DNA of 64,000 nucleotides from Dipylidium caninum (taxonomy: Eukaryota; Platyhelminthes; Cestoda; Cyclophyllidea; Dipylidiidae), in NCBI GenBank assembly GCA_017562135.1, contig QEYB01000963.1, positions 558,001-622,000 on the forward strand, in the 5' to 3' direction. The translations under genes and the position numbers were made by a program. Positions 1 to 11,055 of the stretch are shown here, one piece after another. The first letter of the stretch is position 1, and every line of letters begins with the position of its first letter. The notes under the pieces were generated by a model, which was not told the origin of the DNA, ran no database searches, and saw only the letters and a program-made list of their open reading frames with translations.

Positions 1-354
1 CGTGACACAGATATAAAATTATATCTTCGTCTCTGTGTTATGCTGTTAAAATTACTCTATTTCCACATAAATATGTTATCTTGGACATCATCCTGTGTCA
101 ACAAAGTTGGATTATTTGATGACCAAAAACGGGGTTCACCAAAGTGTTCTGATATTGTAACAATAACTTTTGCGGGTCACATTCCTTCATCCCTAGTTGT
201 GTTCTACTTTTCTCTAGAAGTGTTACTTCGTTTTCGGTTGCATTCATTTGACACAAAGCGATTAGTGTAATCCACTTTATTTCGTCCCATGGCAGAGTAT
301 GTGTGTATTTGGAAGTCACACTTCCGAAAGACCATTATTTTCCTCTTCTTGCAG

Positions 355-3300
355 CTCACAAATCCAACTAAAACTAACGAGGCTCTGGTGGATCAGTTAA
401 AAACTCAGATCATTGATTTAGAGCGTTTTATTGACTTCCTTCATGGTACGTTTGACTTTTGCTTATTTGATTCTTGAGGTTTTAAAACACATAAATTTGC
501 CTCATCTTGACTCTGCTTTTCAAAAAGCGTGACATTGTTTTGTACTAGATGAGGGTACACCAGATTCGGCAATCGGCAAAGCCCTGGAAGCCTTCAGGCG
601 GTATCAAGAAGAACAGCGTAGTCGGGCCGCGTCGACTAGCCAGAATGAAGATTTTGGTGAAGTTGAGGGTAATTACGAAGAGGGAGGCTGTCACATTGGT
701 CTCTCACGCCGTCGTCCGACTCCACAGGTATTTTATTAGACTGTCTCGTTGAGTTGATGCTACTGCCTGAACCTCTTTCGACTTCTATCCTTTGAGTCAT
801 TCCTACTCGAGAATATCGATAATCTTACTAAGTAGACCAAAAGATTTTATATCTCCTCCTTCCTCGTCATACGTTTTGGCAATTCTTGACGGGCAAGTTG
901 TCAAAACTGGTGTTATCTCTTCTCATCCCCTTTTTTTCCCAATACCCACCCTATTGTCCTCTCGAAAAAAAGCCTGCTTCATCCTTCCCTCACCTAACCC
1001 CCTTTATCACCTTTTATTCTATGTCTTTATTCCGATCTTGTTTATTCCAGTCTTCTGGTGTAATTGCTCACTCTTTTGACTCGGTGGTACAGTTTTCCCC
1101 CACAATCCTGCTCCACCGAATTCGATATATTTATGTGTGTGCAATGATTCATTCAAGTGGGCTCCAACACCCATTGGAATGAAACGGATATCACATTATA
1201 TCTATTTTGTCGTCTCGAGCGCTTACCACACACATGCGCATGGGAGGAGAGAGATCAAAAGTGTGTGTGTGTGGGATAAACAAATTACTTATATTTATTT
1301 GGCTAGACAACAACGTTGTACCTATTTTTCACTATAAGCGTCCCTTTTTGTATGACCTTGCTATTCCCACCGGTGAGACTCAGAACCAGTGATTTACAAG
1401 CGCATTCAATTCTAGTAAATTACCCATTTCCTCGACACAATCTGCGCAGTCACTTATTACACCTTACGTGATTTCGCCTACTCATCGCATTGTAATACGC
1501 ATCTGTAATCTGCACACACACACACACACACCGGTGCTCAGTCACACTGCATCATGCCTAGCCGCGTAGGGCATTAAAGATCTTCCACATGTCTTACTTG
1601 TTGATCTCGTTTTGAGTGACATCGCTATCCTGAATATCCTTTCGTCTCTGCCTCCTCCCTTCCCCTCCATATTTTAGAATGCATTCAAACAACAACCAGG
1701 CCTCTTTTCAAAATCATCGGCACAACTGGAGGATCAGGTAGGTGATACTACTTAGAATGCTTTAAAAGGGGGTAGGGCAGATTGAAAGTGAATGTCTCCA
1801 TTAAGGTTGAACTGGTATATTTGGGAAGTGAAACAGTTCGCATAGTAGGAATTGCCACGTTGGTAAATCACATGTTCATGTTATTGGTCAGCCGAGACTG
1901 TCCTCGCCTCATCTACCAATCAGAACGGTGCACAGGCTTATGCCACCACTGCCTCCGCCGTTCCAGACTCTGAGGTTGAATTCTGAGTCATATTCGTGAG
2001 GATGGGTAAAGTTCTCCCCATAGCGGGATAGAAATAGCATCCCACATTAGTTTTGAGGCCATCATTAGTGCCTATTAGGCGAGTTAGTAGTTTGTGTGAT
2101 CATTCGATTGAGTACTCTGTCTACCATCCCTCCTCGCTCGCATCCGTCGTCACTTTCCCCTCACTTCGATGCCTTCAACCTACTTGACATGGTGTTTGGC
2201 GCGTAGTCAAAAGAGTGCACTCAAGGCGGAGACTTGATGACTAGTGTTAAAGTGCGAGTCTACCAGATGAATGCTCACACATCTATCACTTTTGGCATTG
2301 CTTAATCTACTAGATTCTCCTAACACAATGGTAGATCGGAATGCTATAATCCTAAATATTACCCAGATTCCGCCTTCTCTCGATTCACACGACCTAGAAA
2401 GCCTGGTAATGGGAGGTGAAAACTCGAGCTAGTTGTTATTCCAACCTTTATGCCTTTCTTCTTTCATCGCCTCTACCCTCAGAAAACGGTTGGATTAATT
2501 ACTCGGGCTTTGACAATACTCCAAGTATTCGCCACCCTCCAATTGGCTGGTCGTCGTGCCAAAATGCATCAACAAGCCGAAAGGTATGCCAAAACGGCAA
2601 CCTCACAAAAAAGTACGTCCTTTTCTTCTCCTTGTCGGTCTAATTTTGAGCTATTCCGTTACATTTATTGTGTGTGCGGAGTTAAGGTCGTTGTTGTCCT
2701 GCTTCTACTTCCCTCAAACTACTTGTTGTGTAGGCCCAAACTCTTGTATTTAGAGTCAAGTGCACTCGTCTCTAGTCTTTATTGTCACTTTTTTTCCTTT
2801 TTTTGCATCAACACCCTTTTTCTTTTGCACAAGATGGAAATCAGATAGGCGGTAACAAGATGAATCACTGGGGCGACATTCGAGCCCGTCTCGAGATGGC
2901 CATAGAGGCGGTGGTGGAGAGGGCGGAACGGCTTCGTCAAGTTCGACAGGAGCACTATCGAAGACTGCGCAAATCTTCCACCTCCTTCACATCCATCTCC
3001 TCTGATGAGGAGGCTTTCACCCCGGCCATTGAATGCTGTACAAATAACCATAGAGATGTGAGTTTGCCTTGTTTGCCTACGCATGTCTTCAAATTGGCAG
3101 TTACAAATTCACTGCTTAGGCTTTGGGATCTGGGTTTCTGATACACCAGGTCGGGTGTACTGACGTTGAAGACCACCATTTACTACAACACATAATTACG
3201 TCTTAGTGGCTGTCTCTAAACGCCTCCCTAACCTCCTCCACTCCCCCCCCCCATCACTCACATTTTCGGTATAGTCTCTTGTCATTTAACATGTAGAAGG

Positions 3301-6300
3301 ATTTAGTCGCTTGAGCCCTCCTGAGGCGCATTTAAGGCTCATAAAAATTTACTATTTCAAATCCAGCGAAGGGATGCTTTCCCGTAGTGTGGCATCTCAG
3401 GCCCTTCGGAAGGCGGGGGAGACCGCGTTTCTACAGTAGACTGATATGGTGACCATTTAAATCTGGTTTCCCTTCTTCTTCTTCTCCTTCCCCTTCTTCC
3501 ACCACTCGTCAATGGCCTGCTAAACAGTCCTGCTTCAATCTGCTGCCGAAGCTGGGGTGTTCTGACTTTGACTCCCCTGTTGATTGGGGTAAACCCTGCC
3601 TATTTCGTGCCAAATCTTGGGACTCTCCTATTGGGGTCCAGGAAGCCTTCAGGTGGCCGATTTTCATTCCCCGTTCCGGTCTCACTCCTTTTTCTGCAAT
3701 TAGTCGTTCCTTAACTCTCCATGGTCTTCTACACCGTGAAATTCACACATTTCCCCATTTGAGCACCATGCTACAATCGTTCCTACGCTAATCAAGAGAC
3801 GACACTTTTCCCCCCAAATCTTGGTTGGTTTCTTCCATAAATTCGATGCCTTTCTTCCAGGATGCACGATTTTCGATGAGTTTGACCTGACGATTTCGAG
3901 AAGGGGATTTTGTACCTGCAGTAGTGAGTGAAATAGGAAGATCAGGTCAGTTTTAGCGAAACTGACAAAACAATTGGCAGTCTGTGTCTCGTCCCTTGGC
4001 ACTGCCGAAAAGTAATCAAAAGAATTATTTTTCTTAATCCTACATTCTAGGCGAAAAAGCAATTTCCTCATTTTTTCCTACCCTTTGCTAGCGTATAGGC
4101 AGTTTTTTTTAAAATGTCCCTCGATTTTGTATTGAAAGACTTTCCTGAGCGCCTTTTCACTTCTTCAACATTCTTAATGGATGTCTTAACGACCGGAACA
4201 AGGTGGCAATCGGACGGCGCGAGATCTGATGAATAAAGTGGATGGGGTAAAAGTCCAAATCCCAGTTCCTTAATTCTTCCTTGTGTTATTTTTGCAGTCT
4301 GATGCCCCGCGTTGTCGTGTTGAAGGATTCTCTTTTTATAATTGACCAAAATAGATCGCTTTCTTAAACAGTATTTCTTTGACCAGGTTCAAGCAGTTCC
4401 TGGTGTAGAATTCCTGAAAACTCCCTCCATACACAAACGACGACTTTTTTTATTGTTACTGATAGTTTGAGTGTCAACATAGGCGCTTCTCTGGGAGGAA
4501 GCTATTGTTTTTTTCGCAGAGGATTGTTGTATAGCATTCACTTCTCACCTGCGGTCACCTAGACAAAAGATTCAAGGAGATTCTGCGCCATTGGTCGAGT
4601 ACCGTCATTGTCAAATCATGAGGGAACCAAATTCTTTGCCTATGCAGATGAAGATGATCCTCATGGATAGACGATCTTTAGTGGAAATTCCCTTATAGTT
4701 TGACGAGCATATGAATCCACCATCGCTCTTAGGTGGATTTGATTACCTTGCGATTCACTTAACTGTTAGGACGTCTATTGTCCATTTTTCTGCCTGCCCG
4801 TCGCTCTGTGACTTGTAGAGAAATAACCTAAAGAAAGTAAATTAAGGCCAACTTCTGTAGTCGTTGTGATACCCCTCACAACCTATGGACTCTTGCCTTA
4901 CAACTTTAGTGCCTCAGTTATGTGTACTCGTTCATTCCATCACCATTTTCGTTCCTCGACAAGCTTCAAATAGCTCTGCTGTCATTCATCCCACGCGTTG
5001 ACATCTTGTGTTTCTCGAGTTGACACTTTAAATTAAATTATGCCGCGGTGGTGAATTTTGTGGCCTTTTTCTTATCGCTCCCTGTCCCTAAGATCTGTCT
5101 AACTGATCTAGACCTCCCGCTCAGCGGGAAGAAAAGTGTGTGACTGATAGTGCAAGTCTGTTTTTACGAATAAATTTTGGCCTACCATCATCAACCGAAT
5201 CTCGTCACGGCCATATGTGAGGTGGGAAGAGGGAGAGGGGAGGATTATATACATTCCCTTCTAGGGTTTAGCAACTGACCACGCAGTAGGTGGGAGTTGG
5301 AGAGGAGGGGGACGAGTGTTGCCTCTCGTCCACCTCATCCGCCAATTGTAGACTTGAAGATCTTTGCATCTGATGAAGAAAATTACATGTTTTCATCTCC
5401 CTTCCCTAAGATGTGTTGACTTGGCTTTTGATTTGTTTTTTTTCCCGACAGCCCGATTGTGTGAGAGCTGAACGAGAATTGAATGTGGTTGTGCGTAAGC
5501 ATTTTTGCCCAGCCCTTGAGGCCCTAATTGAGCACGGCTCGCGGTTATCCACGTCCACAGGAGATTACGGAATTGAAGGGTCAAAATCCTCACTATTGAG
5601 CTCTCTCCTCTCCCTCCTGGGTTGTTTTTCACGCAATCGTCTCGTAGGCTTGAATTATCCCAAGAAATTCACCGATGCCAATGATGACGATGACGAGGAG
5701 GAGGATGATGAGGATAATTTCAATGGGAAGGAGAATGTGAGTGGTAAGGCAACGGCCTACTACATTGAATCAGAGGACGAGAGGCGAGCTCGTGTTCTGC
5801 GCAAAAGGAATGCCCAGAGCTCAGCTTGGGCCATATTCCTCAAATATTACGTTCTTACGGTGAGTTGTTGCATTCTCTTATTGTCAAAATTAAGGCCTGT
5901 AGCTAGTTCGTTGAAATACTGCCTTTCTCTTGGTGCATTAAAATAAAACTTCACTCTCATTGTGTCTCCTTTATCCTCTCAGAACGGGCGAGCATTCAAC
6001 GATACCCCAGCGCGGAAATTGTCGGAGAGTTTCGCATTAGATATAATCGGTGGAAAAGTCGTCACCGCTAAGCAGGTAATTTGAGTTTTATTAATTTCCT
6101 ACATAGTGGCTACACCATGTATACCTGCTTTCTTCCCCATAATCCCCAAACCCAGTATTCGGGTCGAATTTTGTGGCACAGAATATTAATTATGAGGCGA
6201 GTCAGGTACCGGTCCCCGATCCTCCTGTGTGTTTCTCCTTTGTCCAACCCGCGTAAGCTCTTTCTCACTCGTCTTTCCCGATTTTCACTTATAGCACCTT

Positions 6301-6830
6301 CTGAGCGCTATGGGGACTGTTCTGGAGGAATTCACCAAGTACAAGCGCAGCGAAGAGGCACAATTTAAAGCTCTGGTGTGTATAGGTCTTAAGTGAGTCT
6401 CTTCATACCCAAAAGGGGCAGATTTTCTCATCATGAGTTCATCATCCTTCTATTTTTAAACATTACTTCCTTCATACTTCTTTTGCTCATCTTATTTCAG
6501 TTCACACAGATTGGTTTCATGGCTAAAATTGGTCCTTCGAAGCCCGCTCATCGTCCAGTACATGTACCATCCCTGGAGTTATGTCACCTCCACAGGTAAA
6601 ATTACACAATGCTTGCCCATTGACCTCAAGTTATTGCTCTCGTTCTTCATACCCTTACTCACTTTTTTTTTCATTTATCTCTTCCCCCTCTCTCTCTACC
6701 TCTAATTTTACTTCTTTCGGTAGGCTTCGACGATGCCCTACAGTCTCTGAATAAGCTTTCTTCACTGGACTTTGACTTACCATTTGATGCCAACATTCGT
6801 CACCTACAAAGCATCAACGACGTTTTCTAA
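355..6830 (+). CDS. RUNDC1: RUNDC1-like RUN-domain protein, 5' end not found
   Basis: Homologue of RUN domain-containing protein 1, a poorly characterised cytosolic protein with an N-terminal coiled coil and a C-terminal RUN domain. Exons that join in phase: 355–445, 549–727, 1678–1737, 2483–2612, 2834–3057, 5452–5859, 5983–6075, 6295–6392, 6501–6595, 6724–6830 (stop TAA 6828–6830). The first exon reads VDQLKTQIIDLERFIDFLHG, the coiled-coil start. Exons from 5452 onward are the RUN domain; recognisable blocks are AFNDTPARKLSESFALDIIG, RLVSWLKLV, YHPWSYV and the end LPFDANIRHLQSINDVF. An acidic Asp/Glu run lies near 5680–5715. The start codon and possible earlier exons were not found, so the model is partial. 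The 3058–5451 intron holds a mariner remnant; the 728–1677, 1738–2482 and 2613–2833 introns hold only pyrimidine-rich and simple-repeat sequence. The gene is confident; the exact small middle exons are less so. Confidence 0.88.
1513..1530. repeat. (CA)n microsatellite
   Basis: Nine CA units lie in an intron of the RUNDC1-like gene. A shorter GT run occurs at about 1261–1274 in the same intron. Confidence 0.9.
4070..4700 (-). mobile_element. Degenerate mariner transposase fragment, antisense in a RUNDC1 intron
   Basis: On the minus strand, a 3' portion of a Tc1/mariner transposase can be read across several frames. The clearest part (4068–4349) carries LQHDNAGHQTAK and, after a mariner-like spacing, LYSSDLAPSDCH; these hold the second and third acidic residues of the D,D34D catalytic triad. 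Upstream (about 4350–4700) come VCVWREFSGILHQELLEPGQ and VPHDLT-like blocks, broken by stop codons and frame changes. No terminal inverted repeats were recognised. It is a dead copy lying opposite to its host gene, in the 2.4-kb intron between 3057 and 5452. The rest of that intron shows no recognisable coding sequence. Confidence 0.85.
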
Positions 6831-8866
6831 TTGGCAATTCATCCCGCCTCCTAAAGTATTTGCCCTTCTCCCTTGGCCCCAATTCAATGGGCTTCAGGCT
6901 GCCGTAGATGTGTCTTCGCGTTGTTGTCCATGCGAATCAGTAGTTTTGTATCGCCTCCTTTTGTCTGCCGCTCTCTTGTGAACCGATCCACTTGATTCTT
7001 TCTGCGATACTCCTCTATTTAGGCAAAATGATGTGTTTGTGTGTGTGTATGTGTGTGTGTGAGGAGCCCCCAGATTTGCTCCTGTACTTTCGGTAATTCT
7101 GTCGCGCGCTAATCACCTCTCCGTTCATATTTTCGCATTTACCTTCTGTTTATGTATGACGTATTGCTGATACCCTCCTGTCTCGATTCTGCTGGGCGGG
7201 AAACTCTGTTTGAATCAAACAGCAGGTAGCCTGAAGAATACAATAACCGTTTTAGTCGTAATCCATGACTGGGTATAGCGTGCGAAATCTTCCTTCAATT
7301 CATTTTAAGTTGGTCGGATGTGAAGGGGCCTATTACTTGCATAAAGGGGAGTAATGGAAATGTCACTAGCTCGATGATCATTCTAGCAGAAAGAAATATT
7401 TCAAATGAGTGTCGGGATATGGCGATTCGCCAACTGATGAGGAGATGAGCAAGAACCATGTCTCAACGGGGAGCCCAAGTGTAATAATAAAGCGTCAAAG
7501 CATCGCCTGTCCCCTTCTTAGGTCGGTACTCTACCGTACACATTCTCTCTGTTCGCCTCGGCTAACAACATTAAAGTTTCGAAAATCCATAGGAAAACAT
7601 TTCAGATATACCGAGGCGTTGAGACCTTATTTTAGTTTGTGAGCGTTCTGAAAAGGTCAAGCTCTGCACGCTACTACGTCTCATAATGGGATTATCTCAA
7701 AAAGTTGACGGAAACGATAAGCGCTCATAAATTTCCACATGGTTCTTAACTTAGGAGTTCGCATTTAAGGGGAAATTCATTACTAGAGATGACGGTACCA
7801 GAAATATCCCAAATAACGAGCTCCGCCGAGAATGAACAGTGATACAATAGAGTAAAAGGGATGCATTTGTAGGCTTAGTGTACCAAACTTTCACTAAACA
7901 AAAACAATTGTTCCCGCTCCGCACAAACAGGTACGAAATGAGAACTATTCAATCCCCAACTATACGATGAAAGTGGATAAATGGAATTGGGAGGTACTGT
8001 TTACGCCCCTGTGGTTGAGAGATTCGAGGAAGGCACACACAAGTGGAGATTATGAAGTCTAGTATTGTGGTTCAATTGATTTAGAGCCTTCCCTGTAGGC
8101 ATATAAACGTGGTTTGATGACTTTATTACCACCTTAATTATGCGGAAATTCGACAGAACGGTAAAAAGGCTACGTAAGGATATTTAACTCGTATTAAGCA
8201 AAGTGAGTTATTTGATAACGGGTGGTAAATTAAGTTCGAGGTGCTTCCTGCACTTTCTTGGTCAAGACATAAAGCCAAAAGGGTTACAAATCTCAAAATT
8301 TGAATGTGCAAGTAAAAAAAGTGTATATATTTACCATCTTATTTGCAAATTTCTAGAATCTGATCTAATTATGCCAACACCACAGAACGAGTATGTTAGA
8401 GGGAAGAGTACAGAGGAAAGGCAAAAAAATTTGAAGCCATCTTGTGGATCATTAAGAATGTCAGATGAGCCTTCCATGTAATAGGATTTAACTTGGGCCA
8501 CACTAACCATTCTGGGCCTCTAGCCATAATCAAAATGTGTTGATTCTGAGCACCGATAATGATGAAATCAATATGGGAGGATTATGTACAAACGAATCAT
8601 CGCATAGACTTAACTCACAGCCTTAAACGCAAACTGTAGATCTTTAATGAGGCAAACTAACGAGGAATATTCTCATCCTCGAGGCCCATTTGCCAAATGT
8701 ACTATAGGTAACTCCCATGAACGACCTTTCTGGTGCGGAGACTTTAAAAGCCGGACTGTATACTGTCACCAATAACAACTGTCCATGCCGCTTGCATTTA
8801 AGAAAAAACCCACAGATGTGAGTCCAAGCAATTTACAAAATAACAAACTTAATATAGCTTCTACAG
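6831..8866. other. Intergenic stretch between RUNDC1-like gene and CEP41
   Basis: Holds the 3' flank of the RUNDC1-like gene, a GT microsatellite at about 7038–7061, and short open frames (for example 7409–7642 and 8203–8481) with no recognisable family. A first CEP41 exon carrying the start codon probably lies near its right end but was not identified. Confidence 0.6.
7038..7061. repeat. (GT)n microsatellite
   Basis: An interrupted GT run with one TAT break lies just downstream of the RUNDC1-like stop codon. Confidence 0.85.
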
Positions 8867-10923
8867 AAAAAGGTCCCGCAGAATCCACGTTATGCGGACG
8901 TGCTCGCAACTGTTGACTCCGGAGCGAGCCTTTCCAGTTATCTTAGAAAGCTAGAGGAGGCAAGCGAAAGTAAAACAATTTTAAAGTTAAAAGTCTAAGA
9001 TTTTAAAATAAAACCCGGGGAGATCTTCAGAAGAATTAAGTTAGCGACATTTGTTCAACTGTTGATTCAAGTATTTGAGGTAAATGGTCCTCAAGGACAA
9101 CAAAACCTTCAACATCGCCGAGGCGACTCTCCTGCTGGTACATTCATGCACTTTGTTAATTTGTCATGAAAATAGGTGAACCTCAAACCGTTACTGAATG
9201 TCTAAATGAAGATAACCATAACCATTCTGGAGAAACGAGGAGACATACTCTTGAATCGTACGAATACTTGGTTTATTTGTATTCTAAACTAACTTTACTT
9301 GATACTTCTAGGCCCAATATGCCAGCTCGTTTGTTGAATGTGTAATGGAATTTTAAAATGATTGCTGCCGCATGTGATTTTTCGTTTAGTTCTCTGATTT
9401 CCTACCTAAAATTGAAATTGTAAAATTGTTTCCTTATCTACAACTGTAATATCTCAAAAAACACTTTTCGAACGTAGTTAGAAGTGTTTTTGACAATAGC
9501 ACCCACCATTCTGTCAGAAATTTATTTAAAGACGTTCTTCATGTATTCTGATAAAGGGTAATTCATGGGATCGGTGAATGTGATATTAACAAAGAAGAGA
9601 AGCCATCTTTAAAATCATTCACTGAAGTTTCGCATGCAAATGGAGACTGTCCATATCTACTTCTCGACGTTCGCGACAGGGATGAGTTTAATCAATGTCA
9701 TATTATTAAAGGTATTCCCCACCTCATTTTGATTTTCTCCTGATACTCTATCTTCATTGTATATGTCGCTACGGCAGCGGTATCGAAGGTTAAATGCATT
9801 CTCTCCCCCTATCTCACGTTGATGAGTAGTTAATAGCATACGCCACTGCTAATTGGTTTTCCACTAGGAATTAGCTACCCTCACACAATGCTTTCACGGT
9901 GCATGAATTTTGAAATTCGTGAGATGCTGGCCTTCCGAAATAAACCTGGACACATAATCATATGCTACGACGAGGATGAACGTCTGGCTCCTCGTGTTGC
10001 TACAATGCTGACAGAACGTGGCTACGAAAACGTATTTGTTTTATCAGGCGGCCTCAAGGTAAGTATAGTTCCTTTAATTGGTGCTTCTTTTTCTGATTAC
10101 GGTACTGCTGTCGCCTGAATGGACAAGTATGTATTTAACTAGGTGGCGTGGAAACTCTTTCCAAAGGGTCTAATTCTTGGTGACGCTCCATCAACGCTAA
10201 AGACGAAGCCAGGAAAGAGACCACGCCACGAGAAGAATATACACCGTCTCTCGTCCGCCTCGGTTTCCTCCTCAGCACCACCGATCTACAAAGCTATTGA
10301 CAACGACTCAACCTCCAGTGTGCGCAGTTTCACCGTCGGTAGTCGCAGTACTACTTTTAGTGCTCGCCGGCTTACTCGGTACACTTTCGACACGTATGAA
10401 GCCGTAGGTGCCAGAGGTACACCTAATGGAGGTGAGGAATTCACTATGATGGACATAGCCCACCTCTCTCTGGCCATCGACGGATTGTGTGCTAATGGTA
10501 ACTACTGGGTTGAACTCTATGGACACTAATAATGTTAAAACATCTCCAATTCGACAGGTCTATCAATTAGCGTCCACTTGCAGGTCGGATGAACAGGAGT
10601 GCCAGCTCAAGACTCAGCACAACCAATTCAATATGTTCACGGGCTTCGAGTGCCTCAACGCTGAAAAGGTTCAAGTAAATTCAACAATCGCCCTTGTACA
10701 TGTCCCCCTCTTCCGACCTACCATTGCTCAAATGAAGACGACTCCAATAGCGGAATCAGAAAGTATCCTTCTTCTCACCGATCTTTGTGTCCACTACCGT
10801 GGTGAAATAGAGATGGAGCATATGTATCCGCTCTCTAAGTTTGGGAAAGTCCAGCTGCAGTCAGTCCCATTTAACCATATAGTGGTTGATCGAGGCCGAA
10901 AATATAGCCCTCTGAAGAAATAA
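8867..10923 (+). CDS. CEP41: Centrosomal protein 41 homologue (rhodanese-like domain), start exon missing
   Basis: CEP41 is a centrosome and cilium protein needed for tubulin polyglutamylation in axonemes. Exons: 8867–8969 (contains VPQNPRYADVLATVDSGASL, the conserved N-terminal motif), 9000–9079 (IFRRIKLATFVQLLIQVFE), 9557–9711 (VIHGIGECDINKE, then CPYLLLDVRDRDEFNQCHII), 9868–10058 (PHTMLSRCMN, CYDEDERLAPRV, ENVFVLSGGLK), 10143–10497, and probably 10571–10923 (stop TAA). Exon 1 to exon 2 crosses a 30-bp intron (8970–8999), in phase. At least one exon between 9080 and 9556 is unresolved, because phases 0 and 2 do not join directly. In the rhodanese active-site loop (IICYDEDER), Asp follows Tyr where active rhodaneses have the catalytic Cys, as in vertebrate CEP41, so enzyme activity is unlikely. 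The start codon was not found. The gene converges with DCTN1, with 132 bp between stop codons. Confidence 0.9.
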
Positions 10924-11055
10924 GATAGAAATTGGATCTAGTTTCAAGATTAATTCGAAAATATGGGACGACAACTTTCCGAGCGAGGAGCAATGGGTGC
11001 AATATGGAGCAAATATCGGTGGAGTCCGAAGCAAAAAAATGTTAAGACAAGAAAA

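Noticed and set aside
3700..4071. 123-codon open frame on the minus strand beside the mariner remnant
   Set aside because: It shows no family similarity, no repeats and no splice context. It is probably chance or decayed element sequence.
6295..6375. RUNDC1 exon ending at the first GTGTGT donor
   Set aside because: Using GTGAGT at 6393 instead adds VCIGL and joins in phase to NSHRLVSWL, matching the conserved ALVCMALNEQRLVSWL block.
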